DNA of 64,000 nucleotides, from assembly GCA_021432635.1 (NCBI GenBank), contig MU270113.1:124001-188000 (forward strand), written 5' to 3'. The translations under genes and the position numbers were made by a program. The DNA comes from Thozetella sp. PMI_491 (Eukaryota; Ascomycota; Sordariomycetes; Chaetosphaeriales; Chaetosphaeriaceae). Below are positions 24,124 through 35,865 of the stretch, piece by piece (the first letter of the stretch is position 1; each line of letters starts with the position of its first letter). The notes beneath the pieces are model-generated. The model was not told where the DNA came from. It did not search any database and saw nothing but the letters and a program-made list of their open reading frames with translations.

Positions 24124-25494
24124 GGTGAGAGCTGCTGGTAATGAGAGACTGGCTGGGTTTGTAGGACTCGTCTTGGTCTTTCGAAAATAAATTTTTATCT
24201 CTCTTGCTGAGTCTAGAGTGTTTTTTCTTCAAAGAGTGATTGTTTTACTACTCGAGAGAGTAGTAGGCTGTGGGAAAAGATGATGTTCGAAGCAAGTCTT
24301 GTCGGCAGGGATAGATCACACCCAGGTGCTTATATAGAAATGAAATCTACATAATTCCAGCGGAGATGCCTTCTAGCAGCGAAACTTTTTCGATCACGAT
24401 AGTTCGACCAAGTAGAAGAGAATGACTCCTCAACCAGGTTACGCTGTGCCTTCGGGACTTTCACTTGGTCTCCGTGCCTGACTCCGCGGGGAAACGCTTG
24501 GCGAGGGACGATATCTAACTGGCAGACCCATATCTAGATACTTTAATACTGAGAAATTGATGTTCTGGCCTGGGAGGAGCCAGGTTTAGGTGGTCCCGAA
24601 AGGGTAATAGGCTACCGGAGAAGGCCTAGAGAAAACTGTATCGAATAGCTCGTGAGGTATTTGCCCGTCAGTGCGGTGTTCTCGGCGACTTTTTTCTCTT
24701 TTCAGTGTAGCGTACCGAGAATTAGAAAACGGTAAAGCATCCCAAGGAGTCAGAAGCAGATCTAGAGCGTGTGTTGTGCTTGCAATGGGACACTGATCTT
24801 TACACTGCCAGCACAGCTAGATGCTTAGACATGCTCAGGGGTTGACGCGCCGAATAGGTACTAATGAACGGTCCTAGTCTAGGAGCTGTGCTATGGAAGC
24901 CGAAGGAGGCATGTTTTCCTTCCCCCTTTTACCGTGAGCTGTTTACACCAAAGTCAACATAGTTGTCAGGGGGACGTTGCCGACGGATTCGACGTCAAAA
25001 GAAGGTTATCGTTCTAGACGTTGGCCAAACTTTAACCCTTTTTTCTCCGCGGACCCAAGGCCTGGAGCACAGACAAGCACGACACATGCATGCTAGCTGG
25101 GCTGTGGAACAGAAGCAATAGAAGCACCTAGATATTCCGCAGCTCTCCGTACCAAATATCAGCCCATGATAGAGTTCACGTTGTCTTTCTAGAATCAGGC
25201 TTGAGTCACAGTACATCTCGATAGACTCCTGTCCCTCGGAGATAGTACTTGTCCTCCCGGCGCGTGCCGGCAAGCAAAGTGCAAAAAAGTTTACGTTGGG
25301 TCCCATGGCAGATGGCCAGATCCCGGGAGAGATAGAGACCACGACAATAGCATCAAGAGCTGGCTAGACGGAGACAAATGACGAAGCCCAGGCTGGTGTC
25401 TGTTTGGAGCAGCATAATTTTCAACATTGTTAACTATAGGCATCAACTGGAACAAGGCGCTGGCCGTTGAGAACGCCACTCTCCCTCACGTTGC
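24124..25494. other. Spacer upstream of the zinc-cluster gene
   Basis: About 1.37 kb, noticeably more A/T-rich near the ATG (24180-24260). No gene recognised. Confidence 0.55.
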
Positions 25495-26247
25495 TCACTT
25501 CCTTCCCTTGGCCTGGGCACGCACACGCTCGAGCTCTTGGTCGAAGCGGAGGAACGTAGCGCCGCCCTCGAAGAAGCAGCTGGTGATCCACATCCACCAC
25601 AGGGCGCTGCCCCTCTTCACTCCATGCTTGCTGAGGCGCGAGTTGTCCAGCCACCAGGACTCGCCGACGTGAATGGCTAGAACAAGAACGAAAATAGTCT
25701 CGACAACCCAGCAGTATCCCTTGGCGCCCCCGGGGAACGGGGTCGCGTCGATCAGTTGCCAGAGAAACGTCCCCGGAGCGATCAGACCGGCACGGAGAAC
25801 GGCGTAGTTGGCGTAGTAGAAGAGCACGCCGAAAAGGACGACCCATTGCCAAGAGACGGGCGGGAGGTATTTCTGTACAACAACAACATCGCCGCCCTTG
25901 GCCGTTGGCGTAGCCGCAGCGCCGTGCTCGCCGTCGTCGGTGGGGACGCCGAGAGCCCGGCGTGCATCCATGGTGAGATCAATTAGGCGCTGTCGGCGAT
26001 CGTTCCATTCCAGGGGCGGATCCAGGACCACGACATGCTCGCCGGACCGGGTCATGACCGTGATGGACGACGGATCAATGTCAAGCATCTGGGCCTCAGC
26101 AGCCTCGGTGGCGGAGAGGCGGTTCAGGTGCTGGAGGATGTGCGAGAGGTCATGGGAATGATCCTTGTTCATGTGGGCAATCAAGCGCGCCTTGCCGGCC
26201 GGGTCCCAGCTCGGCACGGCCGAGCTGACGCTTCTTGTCGTGACCAT
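25495..26247 (-). CDS. DUF2470 domain membrane protein
   Basis: Single exon, 250 aa, start MVTTRSVSSAVPSWD. Residues 17-105 match the DUF2470 pattern (ARLIAHMNKDHSHDLSHIL, then LDIDPSSITV), a fold related to the C-terminal domain of HugZ-type haem-utilisation proteins. Three hydrophobic segments follow: about 130-152 (WVVLFGVLFYYANYAVL), 178-197 (VVETIFVLVLAIHV) and 213-228 (ALWWMWITSCFFEG). The tail is short and basic. This DUF2470 plus membrane layout is widespread in filamentous fungi without a known function. The frame is open upstream to 26517, but the first good ATG followed by family sequence is at 26247. Confidence 0.82.
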   Translation of the reverse strand: MVTTRSVSSAVPSWDPAGKARLIAHMNKDHSHDLSHILQHLNRLSATEAAEAQMLDIDPSSITVMTRSGEHVVVLDPPLEWNDRRQRLIDLTMDARRALGVPTDDGEHGAAATPTAKGGDVVVVQKYLPPVSWQWVVLFGVLFYYANYAVLRAGLIAPGTFLWQLIDATPFPGGAKGYCWVVETIFVLVLAIHVGESWWLDNSRLSKHGVKRGSALWWMWITSCFFEGGATFLRFDQELERVRAQAKGRK

Positions 26248-26913
26248 GATGATGCGGGAGCAAGTCGAGGGGAGCGCTAGCGAGTATGGTAAGGCGCCAG
26301 AGGCTGAGGGTAGCAGCTTCCGGCTGTTTCGTGTTGTGCAAAGTGGTATGACCCGCGCGAGCGCGACCCCGGCTGCCACGTCGTGGATTTGGGCTTGCGG
26401 GGCAATTTCGCCTCGGCTCCTCGCTCCCGGAACGAGCAGATTGCTGGCAGGACCCGCCCCGACCTGCGACTGCCGCCGACTTCGCCTTTGCATCCGATAT
26501 AGATCTATCGCATGCACGCAAAGACTACCTTACTTAAGGCCTGTAAGTACCTATGTGACCAGGCTGGTAATGCCCTTCGGTCAAACACACATTTCCTCCC
26601 GCTCCCCCGCTCCCCCCTTCGCCTAGCCGTTTGAAGAGAAAAAGAAAAAAAAGGGTTGGGCCCAATTACAATATATTTTTGGGGGTATTAAATGCATGTG
26701 GGAAGGCAGCCCTGCCCAAATAAGGTCTTGTGGTTCGGATCCATCGAGGTCCTTGAAAGACGCCTGAATGTCTAACCCAGCTATGAGAACCGCCCATCAT
26801 CCCTAGAACTGCACCCTTCCCAGGACCAACCCCCAGAGAAAGTACAGTACCTACAGCGTCCAGCCGCGGGGTGATGATGCCGGACCATGGCACCGCGGAG
26901 CATGTCTATCCCC
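26248..26913. other. Spacer between the CFEM receptor and the DUF2470 gene
   Basis: About 670 bases containing the DUF2470 promoter and the receptor 3' UTR. A poly-purine A-rich run lies at 26636-26655. No gene is seen. Confidence 0.55.
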
Positions 26914-28767
26914 TCAGGACTTCAGCTGCACCCAGTTCTTCCCGAGCCCTCTCCCGTCCGCTGTCACAGAAGTACTCGTCCTCGTCATTGTCGTCTTTAC
27001 GTGGATTGCTGGGCCGATCGTCGAGACCGGCGAGGTCGTCTCTAGTGACTGCGTCCTCCACGCGTCCTCGCTCGTGGACGACACGGTCCGGCGGTCCTCG
27101 GCCCGTGTCGGAGCCAGATGCTCGGTTGAGTTCCTTGGTCCTTTCTGGCCCGCGCCGATCTCCGTCTGCACGTTCCCGTGTATCTTGTCCCCTAGCTCCA
27201 GCTGGCTTTCGTGCGAACCGTTCGAGGTACTGCCCAGAACTGAGAAGAACCGAGACTGCCGCTTCACCGATTTGTCGTCTCGGCGCGAATTGAGCGTGCC
27301 CTGGGGGTCGGAACGCTTGCTGAAGCCGGCGCTTCCAGACAAACCGGTCGCTCTTGACTTGAGAGAGCCAAAGAAGCCGGGCACAGTGCGGGCGAGGAGG
27401 GCACGGATCGCCGGCAGGCTGATGACGATCATGCTTACCGACAGCTCGAGGCCGGTCCAGATGAGCGCATCGGAGTAGTCCCAGGTCGGGTTCACAGAAC
27501 TCCCGAACATCAAGATGGACCGCAGGCGAATACAGCTCGTGATTACGGTGAAGATTCCCAGGGAGAACATGAAGATGATGGCCAGTTTGGACTGCCAGGT
27601 CGTGTTCAGCTGGAATAGGATGGGTAAGGGCAAGGCCAGGATGACCACATCTTGTACAATGCTGAGCCCGGCCGACACCCACGCTAGGAGGTTGACGTTG
27701 AGGCAATGATACGCGCCGTAGCCTCCCTTCCAGCCATTCCAGTTGTAGTCGATCGGCATGCACTGGAAGATTTGCATGAAGAGTATGATGATGCCGGACA
27801 GGCCAACCCACGCCATGACGCCGTAGACGGCCATCCGCAGCCATCGATTAGGGAAGACGCGCAGGTAGAAGAAACAGACCGAGATCTTGCTGAGCACGAG
27901 GACGACCAAGTAGAAGCTCTCGTCGATGAAGAATACCTAGGGGCGGTCAGAGAATGGGGAGCACGTATCGGGAGCGGCTCGAGTATGCCATACTTTGAGG
28001 GCCTGGGTCAAAGTCGCCTCGTCCACTGTCCAGAGATCCACCCCAAATGCTATCGCTCCAGCTGCCATTCAAGTCAGTCGACATCACGGCGATCATGGTG
28101 TATGGGGCGTGAGAGCAGCGCCCGCCTAGGCACTTACCATATTGGCCCAGGACTTCAAAGACGATAAAGAGGATCTTAAGGCCGTATTAGCAAAGGCCGG
28201 GCGCCCCAGGACAATTGGACCAACCGTAATCACAATCATGATATAGTCGTCAATCTCGAAGGTTCCTGTGGCCCAATATCTCGAATATATCCGGAGAAAG
28301 GCGCAAAGAATGGCTGGGATCTCTAGAGCAAGGGCGGAGTAGAGGTCGGCCTTCCGCGAGCGCACCGGTCTCTGGCACGCTTCTGCCTCCACACGTGCCG
28401 TCTCTAAAGCGCCTGTCAGCGTCGAGCTCCTGCAAGCCACGCCCACGACACGATTTTTGGCTTACCGATACCATCCAGCACGCTGCAGTTTTGCAACACA
28501 CAGGCCTGTGTGGCGAGGTAAAGGTCGCGGTCGCTGCAGAGACAGGTGGTGTTGGTGAACGTTCGGCATGCCGAGTCGGGTACCAGCTGTAGAACGCACG
28601 CTATCTTCGATGTGTAAGTGCTGGATTTCTCAAATCATCCAGGGAGAATGTGTTTGGGGGCTCACTCCACATGCGGGCAGCTTCGCAGCGGCATCTGTGA
28701 AGGTGTCTGCCCGACACAGGGGCGAGAGCGAGAGGACGAGCCATGGGAGAATGTCGGATGCCTTCAT
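26914..28767 (-). CDS. CFEM-domain seven-transmembrane receptor (Pth11-like)
   Basis: Six exons, 28767-28666, 28604-28466, 28412-28225, 28174-28138, 28061-27994 and 27936-26914, join in frame to 518 aa. A signal peptide (MKASDILPWLVLSLSPLCRA) is followed by a CFEM domain with eight cysteines at residues 33, 37, 47, 55, 57, 69, 74 and 93. Seven hydrophobic segments follow, including IPAILCAFLRIYSRYW, DDYIMIVITILFIVFEVLG, YLVVLVLSKISVCFFYLRVF and WTGLELSVSMIVISLPAIRAL. A long cytoplasmic Ser/Thr/Arg-rich tail of about 140 residues ends the protein. Pth11 of Magnaporthe senses surfaces during appressorium development; other members are of unknown ligand. Four of the five introns have common donors; the intron at 28224-28175 starts GTTGGT but has a good GCTAATAC branch site. 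Confidence 0.88.
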
Positions 28768-31700
28768 GTTGATTCGAGGAGAGGGACAACCAGCCACGAA
28801 GGGATCCCAGAGCCGAGCAAACTCCCGGACACAACAACAGAAAGCAGATGTTCTATCGCGACGACATGGATGTTAAAAGAGAAGAGGAAAACAAGAAGAA
28901 AGGCTGCAGGCAGCTTACGCGGGTCGGAAGTCTCTCCGTCGTCTAGCGGTGGCTGTTCGTTAGGCTCTAGCGGCGTTAGCACAGGGCCGGGATCTCTTTA
29001 ACGCATCGTTGACATGCAGACCTCCCCAACGTGTGGACTCGTCCACTCCGCCCGGGCAGCCAAGGATGCCGGGCTACTCCTATGATGAACGGCCGAACAT
29101 GGGGCTTGGGAGTTCCCGAAGAAGTGTAGGGTATGAGGATGACACTACAATCGTCGAGGCTGCCACACCGGCTCTTCCTTAGCTCTTCCGGTTGTGCTTG
29201 ATCCAAGAACCGGCTTCTGGCGCGGACCGGGATGCTCCCCCGAAGAACGCGAGGTACTTGCGGGGTCCACAGTAATGCGTGCATTCGTCACATGGTTCAT
29301 CCCTTGTCCAGGCGCCCAGGTCCAACACGAGATCAATGGTGTGGATGAAACATGCAGCTCGTGGAAATGAAATGGGCCCTGCAAAAAATCACCCCCTGCC
29401 GCCCTGACATCTGAGTCGTGAGAACATGGCCGCAAGACTAGGTCGACTCGGAGAAATACAGAGCTAGAAGGGTTCTTCGCGAAAACAACACAGAGCCCGC
29501 ATTCTCCCCTAGGAAGACGCCTGAGAGAGATCGGCGCAGGGTCTTAAAGCTTGGTGGCTTGTTACCACACGGACCCTTCTCCGCTGGCCATGGGATCCCT
29601 GCATCCGATATCAACCTCAGATCGGCACCTCCATTTATCATGAGCCGGCGTCAGGGGGGAGACATACGGATTGTCTGAACCAAGGAGGCTTGGAAGGGCC
29701 TTCGGCGCTATTCTAGGCTACCCTCCCTTTCGCTCATTGGTACGAAAGATTAGTTTCGTTCCGGCAGCTGTGACGATCGCCCGGATCGCCCTTGCCCTCG
29801 GCCTTTTTGGCTCCGTCGCAGTAGCCATCAGAGACCAGCTACGAAAATTGAGGGGGAGATTAGAAGCTAGAAAACTGATCTCTCTTGTCATCGGCGCACA
29901 TGGCATCTGCAGCCAGGGAGACACAACGGAAAGGCTCTTGTACATAGCCCATAGTATGCATATTATCTCCTTCATCCCCATCTCTTGCCGGCCGCATGCT
30001 CCCATACCCCCCAAGATACCTAGACAAACGTTGTCGCTACATCCCGCTTCCGTTTCCCTGAAATAGAGCGGCACGTTTGGCTTGGACTCGACTGGACGGC
30101 GGCGGTCTCTGATTTTGCACGACATTCGTTCAGCCACACAGCCTTGGCGGGTGAGACAGGAGGAGCGCGACGTGGTGGCTTCGGCTCGCTGAAGAGAACT
30201 GGAATTTCGGAACTTTGGCCCGAGAGGTCGATTGTGAATTGGGCTAAGCACTAAAACATCGGCTGGTGGCTCTTGGCTGCCGGTTGTTCCAAGCGCTACG
30301 CCCAAGGCCAAAGTACTTAGATGGGAGGGTGATGTCGGCTGGTGCGACCAGTTCGGGCTCTAGCGTTCCCATAGTTTGTGCTAACATCTGGTCCAATCTT
30401 GCCGTCGGCGGCCGGCGGCCGATACTCAAGCGTAACTGTTCTTCGAGATCTTAACGATGGGTGATCCGGGGCTAGGGGATCCTCGGATGGTATAGTTCAT
30501 CCCGTCTCGTTTTGGGGCAAGTGGCGTTTCGATTCTGGGGAACGCGAGAGCTACAGCATCCCGGACCAGCGCAAATCTAGGCGACGGTCTCGAGAGCCAG
30601 TTAGGCGCTCCATCTTGCCCTGTTCCCCCAACATATGAAACATGCCACTGATCGGTCATCATTGACCACTGTTCGTAACGTCTCGACCAAAAGCTAATCG
30701 TCTGTCTCAAGCACGTTGCGGGACACAAGAGACTAGATATTCTTCTACGTAGCTATTATACCTTGGTACGCGAGTTCATGCCGTAAAGCAATTTCACTTT
30801 CTAGCTAGGTCATACAGCTGCCCACGATGCAATGAACTGTCTACCATTGCCCCTCTCGTAAATCTGTAACGGAGCTGAGAAACTTTGAAAGGGGAGGTAT
30901 GCAATAGAAATCACCCCCGGCGTGGTTAACCGGGATGCCTAGCCTCTGGCCGGCATTAGCTCTTTCCCTTGGTGATGCTGTAGATAATGAGGCTTCCCAA
31001 TTCGACGTCACGAGTTCTCAAGGATCATGTTAGACAAAACTCCGCAGATACATGGGGCAGAAGTCTATCCATCAATGCAACGTGAGACTGATGAGGTCAG
31101 TTTCAAAGAAAAGTGCGGCTTCCCAAAAGAGTCGCCGGTTCTTGGTTGGGGGAGGAGAAGGATGAGGTCGGAAGAAGGGTAAAAGAGACAACATCCAAGT
31201 CCTATACACGCATGTACAGCAACACCGTGAGCGTGTGGGCAGTGCTTGAAGCTCCTCTAGAAATGCCGGTGCTGCATACTCTATATAGTACTTGCGATTG
31301 GTAGGGTTGCAATTAGTGGCGAGGTCAAGATCTAGCAGGGGCTGTCTCCCCCGCCACCGGGTAGCCGTCAATCCCTGTTCCGCATCCAGTAGCCCGGATA
31401 TCATGCCCCCTGTCGGCACGCCGCCGATCTGGCCGTTATTCCGTCATCTCCAAAAGCCGGGAAGCGGAAGAGCTGTGTACCTTGTAGCCTGTCCCCAAAC
31501 AAAGCGCCTTCTACTGGGGTCAAGAATTTGATGGCGAACCCCCTCAGAGAGTACTGTTTACCGAGAGCCGAGACTGCTAAGAACCTTGACTTCGCTGGGA
31601 GTCTCCATAGCATGGAGTGGCTTCATACCCCATGCAGAGTGGTGGCGAGGACATGTTCCACATCATCTAGAGTTGCTAAAAAACCATATTCCCATGCACG

Positions 31701-33602
31701 TGGACGGTAGAGTACAAGCCTCGAGGACTTAGATAACTGGCCTTTAAGACCTTGAGATGGATATGGATCTTGCTCGCGCCGGAGTGCATCGTCACGAGTC
31801 GGCTCCTCAATTTATTCAAGGTCATGGTGATGGAGCTCGCGGCCAGGAAGCTCCCCGGTCGGGACTAGTGGTTCAAACGGAATCATGCGTTTCTCGTCAA
31901 CCGGCGCGGCATTGCCTTGCACGGGGACAAGACAGGCTAGGATGGCTTCATCAGGCTCGCCACGGATGATCGGCTGTTGTTCGTCAGCCTGCTAACCAAC
32001 TGGCCCGTCGGCCGCCCCCGCAAGATCAAGCGCGCAACGAAGCCAGCCACCGGCGTGCCGGCCTTTAGCATTCACCGCGATGTTCCCGTCGCGTCTCACC
32101 GGACACTTTGGTGTGTTGCTGCCCGGGCATAGGGCTGGGTTGATCGCATTCGAGTGCGAACCTTTGTCGGCGACGCGCGGCTCGGTACCGGGCATTCGGG
32201 ATCATGAATTAGACTCGTCTTGAAGCGTTCTTCCACCACGGCGGTTGATGTGGATCCAATTGCCATGCTCTGGCGATGTGGGTTGTGCTGCGGCCAAGGA
32301 AGCTGGCCCATTTTGACGAGGTGGCTGAGTCGTCGTTTGGCGGTAGTTATTTGCTCCCACAGCCTGCCCTCCCCCCTGTTCGCCTGGCAACAGCACCACT
32401 CTTCCTTCTACTTTTGGGCGTACTTTTCTCTTAGCTAGGTAGGCACCCATCCATTCGCCGAATTAGCGACAAGGCCCGCCCAACCCAGTAACCCAGTCTT
32501 CAAGGATCCCAATTAGAGCTGCCAGGCATCCACGTCAGGCGCGCTCCTTCCGGCTCCGGCGCGTATGACCAATCACTACCACGAAAGCCAGTACTTGTCT
32601 GCTGCTTTTTTTAGAAGATCGATCGAAGCTTTTCGTAAGCTTGAACCCAGCCCTACCGCTAGTAAGTAAGTGGGTAGCCTATACGGAGTGCGGTGGTCTT
32701 GCGCGCGTCTTTACCCAAGAACGATTGTGTAAACGACTTCCTCGACGACTGGCTTGGCTTTCGTCGGACGAGATCGCGAGGCCGAGTTAGGCTCGCAAGA
32801 GGAGTGCTGTAGAAAACAAAGAAGGTAAATTTACGAAACGCTTGGCGGCGACCGACAAAATGTCTTGTCTTGTCGATATTTCCCTTCCTGCTTCTCTAGT
32901 TTTCGGGTGTCTTCCTTGTATCCATAGCGACTGTTCCTCTATTGGGATGGTGTTCTCTTCAATCCCGCCCCCCTTCTGCCCGCATACGACCATATCCCAA
33001 TTAGGTGCCAATCCTCGACATTGCGCGGCTACCACTGCTCCCCGGCCATTCCTGATTGGATTTCTCAGCTCTCCCGTGCATGCATCCTGTAAGCGGTCTA
33101 GGACGGTGCCCTCGCGGCCCGCGATGGGGGCCTGAGGTCCCTACTGTACCCAAGGCAGAGCTGCTGGCAGGGCGTTTAACCAGCGAACGGGGACTAGTAG
33201 AATACAGCCAACTCATCCCGGCGACCAAGAAGCGACCCTCTATCACTGTCGCTATTGTTCCAGATCTGCATGGTCCTCTAGTCTCCCCGGGTTTTGAATG
33301 GCCCCCGAGCTTCGAGAGTGCTTGTTGTCTGCAGTACAGGCCCGGAAGCTTGGGCCTCGGGGCTGTATCCCACAGGCGGCGACAGGGGGGGGACCCTCGC
33401 TTGCAGAAAGTCGGCGCAGGCGGGGATGGCAAGGCGGAAGCTGTCAGCAAGCCGCCAGCCGAGCTGGGAGCTTGGGAAATTAGCTTTTATCTATATGCAG
33501 CTCTCGCGGACGATGCGATCTTCTTTCTTTCTCTTTTTCGTTCAAGCCTCCGTGTAGATCCATCCCTATGAGTCCAGGCCCGTTTCGTCTCGGGCCGTTG
33601 CA
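28768..33602. other. Gene-poor block of 4.8 kb
   Basis: No gene recognised. The longest plus frame near 29.7-30.07 kb starts with TTG and has no motif. No repeats with clear terminal structure were found by eye. Confidence 0.45.
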
Positions 33603-34295
33603 ATGGCTCCCTTCGGTGCTAACGTTCTCAACACCATGACGACCGGTCTCAAGCTTCGCGGCCGACTAGTGACGAGACAATGGACTGAGGAACTGAAGGT
33701 ACCTGGAGCCGCCCTACACGAGCTTTGCTGGATGGCCAGTACTAATGCAATCCAGACGTCATCCTCCTCACTAGCAACAGCGCCTGCAGATGCTCAAGGG
33801 GCAGCGGGGTCGACCTCAATGCCTGCCATCGAAGTTATGTCCCGAGCGAAAATGCTCTTCAAAAGGGACGGCCTCAGCCCGGAGATATCCGCCAGCATCG
33901 GCCTCACCACTACAGCACTCGGCCTGGCGTTTATCGGTGCCATCTTCTTCTTCTATTTCCGGTCGCGAAGGGGGCGAAGAAGAGCAGTCGATTCAACAAT
34001 GCTACCCAGATCAGAGCGACCAAAGTCATGGCTGCAAGCTGCCCCCCCTTACGAGCTCACCCCAGACTGCACCCCCCAGCCCAATAAGGGCTACTTCGAG
34101 CTCGAATCGAGTGTCGGCACGCCATCGACGCCGTACTCGGCCACTTTCTCAACCTACTCACCTGCCCTCTCGCCGCCACCATCCGCGTGGTCATTTACTC
34201 CCGTGGAGCTCGATGCCGGGCCCGTCCCTCCGGCCCCGGTCCGCGCAAGCTGGATGAGTAGGAAACTAAGCATCACGAAGTCGCCCTGGATGTGA
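33603..34295 (+). CDS. Single-pass membrane protein of unknown function
   Basis: The frame is open for 230 codons from the ATG at 33603. Within it, 33699-33755 looks like a 57-nt intron (GTACCT donor, TACTAAT branch sequence, CAG acceptor); removing it keeps the frame and leaves 211 aa. A Ser/Thr/Ala-rich outer region precedes one transmembrane segment (LTTTALGLAFIGAIFFFYF), then a basic stop-transfer RSRRGRRR and a Pro/Ser/Tyr-rich cytoplasmic tail (SPALSPPPSAWSFTP). No clear signal peptide is present, so it may be a type III membrane protein. I do not recognise the family. The coding call rests on the coherent layout and the intron signals. Confidence 0.65.
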   Translation: MAPFGANVLNTMTTGLKLRGRLVTRQWTEELKVPGAALHELCWMASTNAIQTSSSSLATAPADAQGAAGSTSMPAIEVMSRAKMLFKRDGLSPEISASIGLTTTALGLAFIGAIFFFYFRSRRGRRRAVDSTMLPRSERPKSWLQAAPPYELTPDCTPQPNKGYFELESSVGTPSTPYSATFSTYSPALSPPPSAWSFTPVELDAGPVPPAPVRASWMSRKLSITKSPWM

Positions 34296-35462
34296 CGGGA
34301 GGGGCTCCCGGAGCTTGGGGTGTTGTATTTTGCGCTGGAACCTTGGTTGTTTTATTATGGAATAGGGATAGGAGTTAACGGACAGGGAGATACCGCGTTT
34401 GGGTCAATTCGGGAAGAAATCCCGTATGGATGGGGGTTCTGCATCGGTCGGCGGTGGCGTCTTTATCCACATGGCATTCATCACCAAGATGCCTCCAATC
34501 CTTTCGAATTTCCTTATCATGATACCATTCAAGAAGACGCCTTCCGATTTCAGCTGTCTTCGGTTAAAGAAGCACGAGCGTCCCCTCGGTCGCGTCCTTT
34601 GAAAATTTGAGAGGTGCAACACTAGATGTTTAATTTAGAGTTGACACGACGCTTTCTCAGTCGTTTCTCGTTCGCGGTATCAGTGAAAGGACAAGACGAG
34701 TTGTTGTGCTGTCCAAGTTCCGCGAAGCTCTCCGGTCTTTGGCATCTAGAGTCATGTAGGCGGTGTTGTTATTGGGTGGACTTGTACGGAATATTCATAA
34801 CGAGCTGCTAGCTAGCCTATACAAGATGTTACAGCCACCTTAGCAAGTACCAATTAGCCAGTACGTAGGTGTCTCAACCAATGGGAGAAGTACCCGGGCC
34901 ATAGCAAGTAGGACTGGCCGAAAGGACTTGTCCAGGTTGCACCAAGTTCTACCTGGTCAGCGAGAGCCAACTTTGCCGCGTGTTCACCGCATGTGTAGGC
35001 TGTAATTGGATTTAGGGAAATGAAGGCGAAGACAGGATCAAGGTTACATCTTCTTAAGTACGCGGTTCCTACGGAAAATAAAAGAAATGCCCACTGGAGG
35101 AGCAGGTAAGCCCACAATAAGCGTATACGAGGGCGACGGGACGGAACGGCGGCTTAGATGACACAGTATCATTTTAGTTAATAAGATTGCCTTGAAGTTG
35201 TTAAGATAATAGCAGCCTCTCCGGACAGTTGGCTTTGGGCGGTGGCCCCGTAGTTCCGCGGGGCCTTGCATGGCCCACTTCTTTTTATCAAAAATTGAAA
35301 GCAGTCTCAACCTTCAGCCTCGCCGCCTCTTTGAACGCACCCACGCGACAGACCTCTACCTCAATACCATACTGTCCCGCGACACCACGACGCCACGTCC
35401 TCACGCCAGGACACCAGAAACACGAGAAACCACCCCAAATCCTTGTGGACCCGTGATTCAAA
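34296..35462. other. Spacer upstream of smf
   Basis: About 1.17 kb with no gene recognised. It is A/T-rich at 35040-35200, just before the smf promoter. Confidence 0.55.
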
Positions 35463-35865
35463 ATGAGCGGTCTCATGCCCATCAACCCGCGGCCAGCACG
35501 TTGCCCCCAACACCCCCGCTTTGCTCCCATTCGCGACTAACCTCCCGTTCAGATGCTGCAAGACCTCGTCAACAAGGACGTTCGTGTGCGGCTAAAGTGG
35601 GGCCAGACGGAGTACAAGGGCCGCCTCGTTTCGTGAGTGCCTCCGGCTCCTTCTGTTTTTCTCGTTCCGTCCAGCAGATCCTCAGCTAACTTTGACCACG
35701 TGCAGGATCGACAGCTACATGAACATCCAGCTTAGCAACACCGAGGAATACATTGACGACAAGCTCACCGGATCCCTTGGCCAGGTCTTGATACGGTGTA
35801 ACAACGTGCTGTACATCCGCGGGGCTGACCAAGGCGACAACGCGGATGTGAGGATGGAAGATTGA
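35463..35865 (+). CDS. smf: Small nuclear ribonucleoprotein Sm F
   Basis: Three exons, 35463-35495, 35553-35632 and 35706-35865, give 90 aa. The Sm fold is complete. The Sm1 motif reads [27 protein letters not shown] in two pieces across intron 2; the Sm2 motif is [13 protein letters not shown]. The NTEEYID stretch is specific to SmF. Sm F is one of seven ring proteins bound to the Sm site of U1, U2, U4 and U5 snRNAs. Intron 1 (35496-35552) starts with GCACGT rather than GT: only this join links [11 protein letters not shown] to MLQDLVNKD in frame, and it has a GACTAAC branch site and TTCAG acceptor. The last residues are acidic (DNADVRMED). Confidence 0.94.

Noticed and set aside
26732..26742. 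GGTTCGGATCC, resembling a tRNA B box
   Set aside because: No A box, anticodon arm or matching acceptor stem could be drawn around it.
29671..30066. 131-codon frame with a hydrophobic stretch
   Set aside because: It begins with TTG rather than ATG, and the hydrophobic stretch alone does not make a gene.
32983..32994. CATACGACCATA, identical to bases near the start of fungal 5S rRNA
   Set aside because: The match stops after 12 bases and the internal control region of 5S is absent, so it is a chance word.
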